DNA of 64,000 bases, from positions 2,542,001 through 2,606,000 of the forward strand of contig BCHX01000007.1 in assembly GCA_001599755.1 (NCBI GenBank), given 5' to 3'. The notes below the pieces were generated by a model that saw nothing but the letters and a program-made list of their open reading frames with translations, was not told the DNA's origin and did not search any database. The DNA is from Gliomastix tumulicola (taxonomy: Eukaryota; Ascomycota; Sordariomycetes; Hypocreales; Bionectriaceae). Position 1 is the first letter of the stretch. Each line of letters opens with the position of its first letter. This document shows positions 43,511-52,468 of this stretch, piece by piece. The translations under genes were made by a program, and so were the position numbers.

Positions 43511-43944
43511 TTTTGATACAAATGTTTGAAGAGTTCAAAGATAGAAGCACACACAGTTCTGATGATGAAGTGCCAGTGATTCGGCCAGAAGGAACCTCAT
43601 TGCACGAGCAAGTACCTATGAGACGGCGGATGATTTTGTTTAGGTGATATGCTGAGCATACTACGTCCCTTCCACCAAGTCAACTCCCGTCCCCCAAGAC
43701 CTCACAACAAGTATGCCCTGTCACAGAGAGACGATCACTCAATCACGAATACGCATGGCATTGATCACCGCGCATTACAGTGGCGTGGAATCACCGAGCC
43801 CCGTAGCTGTATATAGTCTTCCGTCTTGTCCCTTGAGCTTTCTTCCGTCACATTTCGTAGGGATATCCACACTGCTACCAAAGAGTAAAGCACATCCAAG
43901 ACAGACATCCCCTAGCACGGAAGTTCGTTGCAACAGTCCTCATC
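43511..43944. other. Intergenic region
   Basis: This is the spacer and promoter of the second F-box-like gene. No other feature was seen. Confidence 0.45.
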
Positions 43945-45372
43945 ATGGAGAACCGCCCTCGGCTCATGAGCGTACCGCCAGAGCTGCAGACGGAGATCGT
44001 GTCCCACCTCGACCACGTCTCACTTCAGGCGATCCTCCGCACCTGCAAACAGCTGTACGCCATCACGCTGCCCATCAGCGTGCGGACGTACAGCAGCAAG
44101 TTCCAGCCCGCGGGAGGCCGCCGTGCCGAGTTCGTCGACGTGCGGGATGCTACCACGGCCAGAGTACAGCTTTCCCAGTTCCTAAGGTACGTCGCCATCG
44201 TCAAACCGGAGCTGGCGCAGGAGGTCAGGACGCTCGATGTCCCAGCCCTCCCCGCTGTGACCGAGAGCAAAAGCGCTCCGAGCAAGGAGGATCTGCCGAT
44301 CTTCCGCCAGCTCGCAGCAACCTTCACCGCCGACCCGGATGTATTTGTGAAGAGGCTCCAGTTGGGATACCCCGTGGGAGTTCTCGCTCTCCTCATCGCA
44401 GCGTGTCCGAGAATCGAGTGTCTCTCTGTCCCCAGCGACACTCATTCCGCTATCCGCGAGGTCCTCGCATCGGCGTCCAACCCCAGGGCTAACAACGAAT
44501 CCGGCTGTGGACAACGACCGCTTGCTAGCCTGAGAGAGGTGTATCATCATTTCGACTGGGTCGTCCGCAAGTACAGACAGATGCTCGATGATACCATCAG
44601 CTTCTTCCAGCTGCCGTCGCTCCAGTCCTACGAGGCCATGCGGCCCCCGTTCAACGGCGACAATAACCCAGACATCGACCCTGGGGCGTACTTCCGCAGC
44701 CGCGTGCCGGAGCGTTCTTCGCCCGTGGAACACATCATCCTACGACAGGCCACTCTCTCCCCACTGATGATGACCAACCTCATCCAGTCCTGCCGGGCCC
44801 TGAGATCGTTCGACTTCACCTGGTGCATCAACGACCGAGCCCCTCACGAGGCCATGCCCCGCGACCTCATGGACGGCATCCTCTGCCACGCCTCCACGCT
44901 TGAATCCCTGCACGCCAACTTCGAGGACGACTGGCAGAAGCGCGGATGGGCGCAGCAGCCAGACAGAATCACCCTCGGCACGGACCTCCGACAGATGGCG
45001 GCGCTCAAGACACTCGTGGTGAGCATGCAAGTGCTGACCGGCATACTGCACAGCGCTCCGCATAGGAACCTCATGCCGGAGGACGAGCCACCGATGCCGC
45101 TCGAGGTGGTCGAGGGGGCGCCGAGGCTGGTGCAGTGTCTGCCCGACAACCTCGAGGACCTGCAGATTCACGGCTGCTGGGGACGGGTCCTGGAACAGGC
45201 GCAGGAGCTTCTGGATGTCGTGACGACGGGCGCTCGTTTCAGGAGGCTGCGGAGGGTCGCGCTGTTCTTCGACAAGGAGAAGATGGGGACGGAGGATCTC
45301 GGGCTGTGCTGCAAGTCACCGGGGACGAAGCTGGAGGTCATCTTTCAGACGCGGGAGGAGAGATGGAGGTAA
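43945..45372 (+). CDS. F-box-like protein, copy 2 (475 aa)
   Basis: This intronless paralogue of the gene at 41084 starts at MENRPRLMSVPPELQTEIVS. The F-box-like pattern (SVPPELQTEIVSHLDH, ILRTCKQLYAITLPISV) matches copy 1, as do the later LRYVAIVKPELAQEV and the C-terminal EGAPRLVQCLPDNLEDL / EQAQELLDVV block. It lacks the last about 40 residues of copy 1 (the segment after the VQVRYEDLW-like region) and ends at TREERWR. Middle regions have diverged strongly, the pattern expected when substrate-binding surfaces evolve quickly. The partner in the SCF complex would be Skp1 (family knowledge). Confidence 0.8.
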   Translation: MENRPRLMSVPPELQTEIVSHLDHVSLQAILRTCKQLYAITLPISVRTYSSKFQPAGGRRAEFVDVRDATTARVQLSQFLRYVAIVKPELAQEVRTLDVPALPAVTESKSAPSKEDLPIFRQLAATFTADPDVFVKRLQLGYPVGVLALLIAACPRIECLSVPSDTHSAIREVLASASNPRANNESGCGQRPLASLREVYHHFDWVVRKYRQMLDDTISFFQLPSLQSYEAMRPPFNGDNNPDIDPGAYFRSRVPERSSPVEHIILRQATLSPLMMTNLIQSCRALRSFDFTWCINDRAPHEAMPRDLMDGILCHASTLESLHANFEDDWQKRGWAQQPDRITLGTDLRQMAALKTLVVSMQVLTGILHSAPHRNLMPEDEPPMPLEVVEGAPRLVQCLPDNLEDLQIHGCWGRVLEQAQELLDVVTTGARFRRLRRVALFFDKEKMGTEDLGLCCKSPGTKLEVIFQTREERWR

Positions 45373-45915
45373 GCACTCTATTGTCCGAGGAGCGAACCTC
45401 CACGACGAGCGGACGTGAAGCAAGGATCAAGGTAAACGGGAACATGGCAACGAAGTGGTCGGCGATGTTTGTTGGTTCAAGGTGCTATGGTAGACGGAAT
45501 TAAACGTCAGTATGGCGCTATACTTCCGGTGTAGCTTGTCAATTAATAATGTCTGTCCCCAGCCAGGCCTCGTTCCAGCGAGGCGGACCCCTGAAGACTG
45601 CCTGAAAGCCCTGAAAGTCTGGAATTACAGTGGAGGCCGGAGCCCGATCCGGCAGCCGCCCAAGATCATGCCTTTAAATTGCAAATCCGCCAAGCTCGTG
45701 TCTCTTTTGCCTCCTCGTATTCCAGGTTGTCTTTTCTCCCCTTTCCGCTTCTTTTATTCTACCACGTTCGTTTCTGTCACTCGCTCTGACTGCATCGCCG
45801 TCGTCCTGTCGTTCAATTGACTTACCACCTACCTACCTACCTATCTACCAACCTCAACCTCCAAAGATCCCCCGAGCCCGCACCTTCGAAACACCCCCTA
45901 CAAACCACCGCTACA
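45373..45915. other. Intergenic region
   Basis: This spacer ends in a pyrimidine-rich leader with tandem ctac units at about 45827-45850, typical of strongly expressed fungal promoters. Confidence 0.45.
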
Positions 45916-46623
45916 ATGGCCTTCCAAATCCTCGCCAGCCTCGCCCTCTTCGGCACCGCCGCCCTCGCAAAGACCAACCTCGTCGGCTGCACCTACATCG
46001 ACGGCGTCTTCACACCCGATCACGGCCCCGCCTGGGCCACGCGCACCTGGTACGTCCCGGACACGGGCGAGATCTGCGCCTTCCTCGACTGCGGCGGCGG
46101 CCGCGCACCCCCCAAGACGACCGTGCCTGGCTGCGGCGCGTACGAGGGCACCGAGACGTACTCGCCGCTCTTCCTCGACCTGGCGAGCATCACGGGCGGC
46201 GGCGACGGGGAGGTGGTGCAGACGTCCACGGACGAGGTGGTCGAGGCCACCACGACAACCACGACGGAGGCAGAGGCAGAGGCTTCTTCTACATCGGAGG
46301 GTGGCGATGATGTCGCGCTGCAGACGACGCTGCCTTCGTCGTTGGCTACCGTGACGAGCTCTGAGACGAGCTCCGAGACGAGCAGCACCGAGGCCGAGTC
46401 GAGCGGCGAAACGAGTACCCAGACAAGCCCTGCTACCACGAGCGCGCCCGAGTCGACGACCCCCGGCGAGCAGACGACTGCTCAGACGAGCACGAGCGGC
46501 ATTATAACCACGAGGCCCGTTCTCGGCGGGGGAGATGGTGAAGGCGCGGCTGCTGCCCCGGCTGTGGCCCTCTTTGGCTCGACCTTGGCTGCTGGCATGG
46601 CCATCTGGTTCGCCATGTTTTAA
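45916..46623 (+). CDS. GPI-type Ser/Thr-rich cell-wall protein (235 aa)
   Basis: The start ATG is at 45916 (MAFQILASLALFG), which begins a typical signal peptide; the frame opens further upstream but that part is leader. A small cysteine module follows (LVGCTYIDGVF, WYVPDTGEICAFLDCGGGR, TVPGCGAYEGT). A long O-glycosylation-type segment of Ser, Thr and Glu (VEATTTTTTEAEAEASST, then TVTSSETSSETSSTEAESSG) comes next, and the chain ends in a small-residue site plus a hydrophobic tail (APAVALFGSTLAAGMAIWF), as in GPI anchoring. Its Cys module resembles a conserved fungal family that databases often label siderophore biosynthesis enzyme, a name without good support. Likely a surface protein. Confidence 0.8.
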   Translation: MAFQILASLALFGTAALAKTNLVGCTYIDGVFTPDHGPAWATRTWYVPDTGEICAFLDCGGGRAPPKTTVPGCGAYEGTETYSPLFLDLASITGGGDGEVVQTSTDEVVEATTTTTTEAEAEASSTSEGGDDVALQTTLPSSLATVTSSETSSETSSTEAESSGETSTQTSPATTSAPESTTPGEQTTAQTSTSGIITTRPVLGGGDGEGAAAAPAVALFGSTLAAGMAIWFAMF

Positions 46624-48070
46624 TACATCTGCATGTGGTTATCTGGTCCTTATTAGCGAGCGATGTCATGGGGAAGCACGAGTATAATATCAGGTGTAAA
46701 ATATGTACATGGAAAGGATATGTGGCTGTTTATAGAAGAATGAACATATGGATAGGAGGTGCTCGAAGCACTGTCTATAATTAAGAGCCTCCGAATATTA
46801 GATCTCTTCCCACACCACCCTCCCTCGGGGTCAGCTGACTGGAATCCAATGTGAAGAAGACCTAAGCGCCAAGGACTTTGCCGCAAGATTGGAGATACGA
46901 ATCTACACTGTCTTCCCAACAGGTAGACTATCCTCGAGGGTGTGCAGAGAACCGATATCTCCCAGCTCGGATTCAATATTGGTCCCGTGGGGAGAATCCC
47001 CCCGCTTCCTGGATGGAGCAGGTGGCGTGTCGATCAAGGCAAGCGAACGAGCGAACTGGAATGCCGCCATTGTTGCTGACCAGGCCTGCCTCGTGCTTGG
47101 CTACGAAGACGACAAGGAGCACTAGATAACACAGACTCGTCTCAGGAACATTGAGCCACGAGTATTGATCCTTCAAGGATGTCGCCACAGCAGTGATTGC
47201 TCTCAATCTGGCAGCCTCGCCGCCCGCCGAGCCCGTATGAACCTGCAAGATAATGCAGCCCATTCCTACGACCAAGGAACCCCTTCGCCTCATCCCAGAA
47301 GCGCTCCAGTATTCACGTCACATCGCCAGCCTAGGCGGGACCCCTCCTGTAATTCTTGGGAAATCCCACAGACACGCTATCACTTGGCTTCATCTACCTA
47401 CTACCCATCCAAAGCGTCTGCCTCTCTGATTGTAACTGTCCCAATGTGCGAAAGGAGGGGGGTTCATCTGTCCAGCTGACCCTTGACACCATCTCCCGGA
47501 CGAGACTAAAACCACGCCCACACCCATACGGCCTTATCTCCTCCAGATGCTTGTCTATGGCGCTTTGTCGTGCTTCCCCGCCATCCACACCCTCTTGTTA
47601 CGTACAACGCCGGCGGTAGCCGTGGCCGTCTTGGAATGTTCCTCCCAGCGCCTGCCCTAAGCGGATTGCCCCCGACAGGAGGTCATGCTACCCTGTGGCG
47701 AGTGCAGCAGCTCTTACCCTGGGCGGTAGTACTAATTCGTAAACGAATAGAAGAAGATGCTTGACCTATGTAGCTTTTTTCTGGAAGGATTTCGGGGCGG
47801 CCTATCAGTCTACTACGTGCATTGGACTGCATCATCACTCCCCTCCTCCCTATACGCCCCCCAGGGGACCACATGACGATGCCACACAGACCACCACCGT
47901 CATCTTTAACCTGCGATCCTGGAGCATTTGCTGCTGCTATCTCACCTTCACCTGGGGCAGGATACCTGTAGATTCACCGTGAATGGAACGACTACGCATC
48001 ATCGACACCCCAGCACCAACGACGAGGAAACCCGGATAGATACGTAACAAAGGGAAAACCAGAAGTGGCA
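46624..48070. other. Intergenic region with an orphan open frame
   Basis: This holds the 3' flank of the wall protein gene and the promoter of the GNAT gene. A plus-strand frame at 46802-47125 (ending ACLVLGYEDDKEH) has some coding flavour but no ATG, so a gene remnant is possible. Nothing else is supported. Confidence 0.35.
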
Positions 48071-48736
48071 ATGGGCATCCGATGGAGCAAGCCGCAGCAG
48101 CCAGAGGGCAAGCCGCGCACCTGGCACCGGGACAATTTCTTCCTGACTACCGACAAGACCTATCTCGATGTCGACGTCGTCAACGACATCTTCCGCTCCG
48201 ACCTGATGTGGTGGAACGACCCGCTCGAGGCGCCGCAGATGCGCAAGATGCTCGACAACTGCCTGACGCTGGGGCTGTACTGGGTGCCTGAGACGGCAGA
48301 GCACATGGGCAGTAAGCATCCCCTTTCTTCCCTTCAAGTCTCTGACTCGAGCCCTTCTCTCTTCCTACCTCTCCTGGTTTGCTGACACGTCCCAGAGCAC
48401 GGCGTCCCCAGAAGGCGGGAAGGCCCCCAGCTCAAGATGGTCGGCCTCGCCCGCATCGTCACCGACTACGTCACCTTCGCATACCTCACCGACGTCTTCG
48501 TCCTCAAGGAGTACCAGCGCCGGGGCCTCGCGTCGTGGATGATGCGCTGCACCAAGGAGATGGTGGACGAGTGGCCGGACCTGCGCGGGCTGATGCTCAT
48601 GACGCACGACAAGGCGGCCGCGCGCATGTACGAGGCAACGCTAGGCGCCGTCGACTTCGACAAGGGCCCGTCGGCGGGCATGGCTATGCTCGAGATGGCG
48701 GGCCGCGGGGAGAAGGAGATTCCCAAACACCACTAG
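48071..48736 (+). CDS. GNAT-family N-acetyltransferase
   Basis: Two exons (48071-48311 and 48396-48736; GT-AG) give 193 residues. The protein transfers an acetyl group from acetyl-CoA to an amine. Exon 2 shows the GNAT core: the beta strand TDVFVLKEYQRRGLASWMMR with the acetyl-CoA loop QRRGLA (Q/RxxGxA), followed by LRGLMLMTHDKAAARMYEATLG. The N-terminal exon supplies the strand and helix that cover the substrate side (TTDKTYLDVDVVNDIFRSD). Substrate cannot be told from the sequence. The two ATGs at 48071 and 48176 are in frame; the first gives the full GNAT start. Confidence 0.88.
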
Positions 48737-48869
48737 GTATAGATCTCGGCGAGCAGGGCATGCTCAAGATATTCTCGACCCACGTCTTGAAATAGACAGG
48801 TATTTCCTCTGAATAATAGGGAGGTGTCATCGTGTCATCTTCCGTGGTGGCTATAGCCGTGTAGTTCGA

Positions 48870-50149
48870 TCACCGTTGGTAGAGCGCAGATTGCGCCGCG
48901 CGCATCTCGAGAGCTCGCTTGTACGGAGGGGCGATTGGTGGCTGGACTGGGTCGAGCGATACGTAGTCCTCAGGCAGCTGGTACGACGCGTCCGAGTCGA
49001 ACGCAGAAAGGTCCCCGCAAGCAACGAATGGTGCAATCCATCGTATATGTCCGCTGTCCCTCTGCTCCGGTGCGTTGTCGACATCGTCATACACTTCCCT
49101 CTCCGTGACACCGTCGCTGTTGAGCCCACGGACCGTGAACTCATCCGACGGCACGTAGTCCCACGTACCCTTCGCCGGGTCTTGCATCCGCGTCTCGGCA
49201 ACAATAGGGCGCTGTCGTTCCCTCTCGACCAGCATCTTGTCAAGGCGCTCCCCGACTCCCAGCGGCTCCTCCAGGCTCGCGTGGAAGCCCGGCGGGGGCC
49301 GGAAGTTGATGCAGACGATGAAGGCCTCGATGCTGCTGGCACGGCTGCTCCGCGGCTTCGCGACCACAACCTTCTCGAAGAAGATCTTGAGCTGTGCGTA
49401 TAGGACGTCGACGTTTCGGCCGCGGAAGATCTTTGCGACGAACTTGCCGCCCGGCCTGAGGACGCACAGCGCCAGGTTCAGCGCGGCGAAGAGGAGCTGG
49501 GATTGGATGTATGTATCGAGGTCGTGGAGGCCGGTGACGTCGGGTGCGCCGTCGCTCAGGACCAGATCGACGGGATGCGACGTCTGGTTGTTCTTAGCAC
49601 CGCTGTTCGCGTCGTAGTTGGGGTCGAGCGCGGAGAGGAGCAGGGGAACGGTCGCGGGGTGCGTGATGTCGGCGCGCAGCGTCGTGATGCCCTCGAGCGG
49701 CGACATGGGCTGGAGATCGATCGACACAATCTTGACGCCCTCCCTCGGCTTCAGCTCGTCCTCCTCCCTGGCCAGACTGGTCTCCAGCTCGGCCTTCTGC
49801 TCATCGGTAAAGGCCTCGGGCAGGACGCCGAGCATCTGCTGTCGGAAGCGGGCCTCCTCGTTCTGCCATGCTCGTCGACCGAACTTCTCGCCCTTGATGA
49901 GGACGCGCGAGAGGACCTGGGACCAGGATCCGGGGGCTGCGCAGAGGTCGACGACGCGGGTGACGTTGTTGAAGAGGTCAAATTCTGGAGGCGGGGTGTC
50001 AGGAGGGAAGGGCAGGCAGGCTGGGGAGATTTGGGGATGGACTGACCTTGGTCAAGCTGCAGGAGCTTGAAGGCGCTACGGGCGCGCCATCCTTGCTCCT
50101 TTGCGAGACGGTAGTAGGCGTCGCGCTTGTCTTTGGACGTCTTGCCCAT
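48870..50149 (-). CDS. FtsJ-type RNA 2'-O-methyltransferase (Trm7-like)
   Basis: Exons 50149-50047 and 49984-48870 join in frame to 405 residues. The enzyme methylates ribose 2'-OH in RNA using SAM; its best-known fungal relatives act on tRNA anticodon loops. It starts MGKTSKDKRDAYYRLAKEQG and continues into SAFKLLQLDQ, with the first catalytic Lys at residue 28. The SAM loop is VVDLCAAPGSWSQV, the second conserved acid appears in LVLSDGAPDVTGLHDLD, and the last Lys and Glu in GGKFVAKIFRG and IEAFIVC, giving the K-D-K-E tetrad of FtsJ enzymes. The C-terminal 120 residues are a longer fungal extension. It is a housekeeping gene. Confidence 0.93.
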
Positions 50150-50975
50150 GGTGATGGTCTGCTTGGGCTCTGGGAGGGACCTGTCGAGGACACAAAAAAA
50201 TTCCAAATTGAAGCCCCGCGTTTAGTGGTTGGAGGTGCAGCAGCTCTCAGTAGATGAGCCCCACCTTCGAGCCGCTAAGAGCGGGGCTCAGCTCAGGATC
50301 CATCGCACCTTCAAAAAAGAGCACCAGGAGGCAAAAGCTGTGCCGGAGACATGGACATCGGTGCGCCTTCTTTCGGGGCTTTATTGATCAGAAAATATTC
50401 GCTAGTTAGACAAGCTATAAGATGCAGGTCAGACACATCCCTGAAATGGTCCAGATCACAGCCAAAAGTGGCAGGTCGGGCTGGCTCGGATGTTCGGCTG
50501 GTGTCCCTGTCGCTGTAAGATGGGGGAGCTATACCCTGAAATCCAGAACTGCCTGTGCCCCATTTCAGGTCCAGTGGCCCATGATCTGCTGAATGCCCGA
50601 AATGCAGTGAAGAATCGCATTCATCTTCCTCCAATCGACACCGGACGCAGGCCATTCGCCCTCATCCTCTGTGCGACCTATCTGCACCTTATGTAATGTC
50701 CTGCCAAGCGTCTACCGATATCTGCTGATTTTTTTTGGCTCACATGCGCACCCAAGAAGCGTCCTCCGAAGGCGAGCATGTTCTGATTGACAGTCCGCCC
50801 GATTGGCTGGGCCCCTCAGTTCGGTGTCCTTCGATTTCTCAGCTGCCCCGAATTGCCTCGAGCTGACAGCTCCCACCACACTCGCTGTGCTTCACCAGGA
50901 TACTCCCAACCAAATACGCGGCTCTCTGCCTACAACTCCTGCCATTCTTCGCCTGGTAGATCACTGCCTGCTCCC
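50150..50975. promoter_or_regulatory. Divergent promoter region
   Basis: This region lies between the leftward FtsJ-type gene and the rightward 2EXR gene. No gene is supported, although short frames exist. A poly-T run is at 50730-50736. Confidence 0.4.
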
Positions 50976-52202
50976 ATGTCCGGCCCCGGGTCGGACGACA
51001 CGCCCCCCACCATCCTCGAGGCTGCCTCAGGCCCTGAGCCCTCTATCCTCACTGAAGAGGAGACCGCTGACGCTGACCATAACGGCGAGGACATCGCCGA
51101 TGCCTCCTTCGATGACGACTCATCCGACTCGGACAGCTCGACGTCGTGGATTCTGCACGACGCCGAGAACAGCTGGGAGCTGCCCCGCGCCGACGAGCTC
51201 CTCTCGGACGAAGAGTACTGGGACAGCGAGGAAGAAGCCGACGGCGAGGCGTCCTGCCTGCCCGACCGCTTCCCGCTCTTCCCGCAGCTGCCGCCCGAGC
51301 TGCGCATGTACGTCTGGGAAGCCTACTGCCCGGAGCTGACGGCGGACTCGCGCGTGCTCGAGTTCGACGTCGACCTCACGCGGCGGCGGGCGGGCGGGCC
51401 CGAGGAGTGCACCGTCTTCAACGGCATCTTCCTGCGCACGGCGACGCACCGCGTGCGCAAAGTCCTCGCCGTCTGCCGCGAGTCGCGCCTGCTGGCCCTG
51501 CGCCACCTGCCGGACGTCCTCGTCTTCTCGCACTTCGGGGGCCTCCCCGAGCACGACTCCATCGTGCACTTCTGCAGCGCCCGCGACGTCATCTACCTCA
51601 AGGGCTTCTTCGACGTGCCCGCGCACGCGCGCCTGCCGCCCGCGTTCGCGGACAAAGTGACGAATGTCGGCGTGGACGTGCCGCTGAGCAGCCGCAAGCT
51701 CAACGACCGGGCCATCGCGTCGCTGCTGAGCTTCTTCGGGACGCTGCCGGGCCTGCGCAGCGTGCTGTACTGCCAGTGCACGTACGAGTGGGACGCGCAG
51801 GATCTGGTCTGGTGCGCCGACGGCGCGCGCTTCAACCGGTCCTACCTCAAGGCGCGGGACCTGTACATCGACTGCTGCCACCTGCAGACGCGGACGGTCA
51901 TGACGGTGTGGCCGCGGCGAGGCGCGATGATGGAGGAGGATGACGACGACAATAGTGGAGAGAGCAAGACGGCGGTGACGATGCCGCGGAAGCTGGTCGA
52001 CACGGCGAGCAAGTTCACGCAGGCGGCCAAGGAGGGTGGGTTCCGGGTGCTGCCAATGGTGTTTCTCGATGCGAAGAAGGAGGTCAAGAAGTACCTCGAG
52101 GCGGAGGGCATCGGGCGGATGGAGAGGAAGCGGATGCTGGAGGAGCAGGATGGGAAGAAGACGGCCACAGTAGAAGGGAGACAAGATGCGGAGGGGGACT
52201 AA
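50976..52202 (+). CDS. 2EXR-domain protein
   Basis: An intronless gene of 408 residues starts at MSGPGSDDTPP, the first ATG of the frame. The N-terminal 100 residues are acidic and disordered (SFDDDSSDSDSSTSWILHD, LLSDEEYWDSEEEADGE). The 2EXR domain follows: FPLFPQLPPELRMYVWEAYC, then FLRTATHRVRKVLAVCRESR and the RDVIYLKGFFDVPAHARLPP part. 2EXR proteins form a large fungus-specific family of unknown function, related in pattern to F-box modules. A C-terminal charged region (KKEVKKYLEAEGIGRMERKR) may form a coiled coil. Confidence 0.85.
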   Translation: MSGPGSDDTPPTILEAASGPEPSILTEEETADADHNGEDIADASFDDDSSDSDSSTSWILHDAENSWELPRADELLSDEEYWDSEEEADGEASCLPDRFPLFPQLPPELRMYVWEAYCPELTADSRVLEFDVDLTRRRAGGPEECTVFNGIFLRTATHRVRKVLAVCRESRLLALRHLPDVLVFSHFGGLPEHDSIVHFCSARDVIYLKGFFDVPAHARLPPAFADKVTNVGVDVPLSSRKLNDRAIASLLSFFGTLPGLRSVLYCQCTYEWDAQDLVWCADGARFNRSYLKARDLYIDCCHLQTRTVMTVWPRRGAMMEEDDDDNSGESKTAVTMPRKLVDTASKFTQAAKEGGFRVLPMVFLDAKKEVKKYLEAEGIGRMERKRMLEEQDGKKTATVEGRQDAEGD

Positions 52203-52468
52203 GTCGATGATGTATGATGCGATGTTTCTGTAGACAGCCCTGCTTTACGCCATGAATCTCATGAATCTGTTACTATCATAATGACTCCTCCTCTGAGAGT
52301 GATGAGTGCTATGTTCCATCCCTTGACGGATCCGCCCACGAATCCAGTTAGTGGAACAACGCCAACAGAGCGGCTAGTGCACCCGCAGTTGACCATATTC
52401 ACAACCTCAACTTCACTCAACTCGCCACCATTCCATCCCACGCATCACCACATTCTTAACCCTCAAAA
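52203..52468. other. Intergenic region
   Basis: This is a short spacer and promoter for the GH5 gene. Nothing else was seen. Confidence 0.45.

Noticed and set aside
46802..47125. Open frame with coding flavour after the wall protein gene
   Set aside because: No ATG, no domain and no matching splice site. Possibly a remnant or chance frame.
51120..52184. A 354-codon minus-strand frame over the 2EXR gene
   Set aside because: Composition bias of GC-rich codons; no recognisable motif. The 2EXR motifs are on the plus strand.
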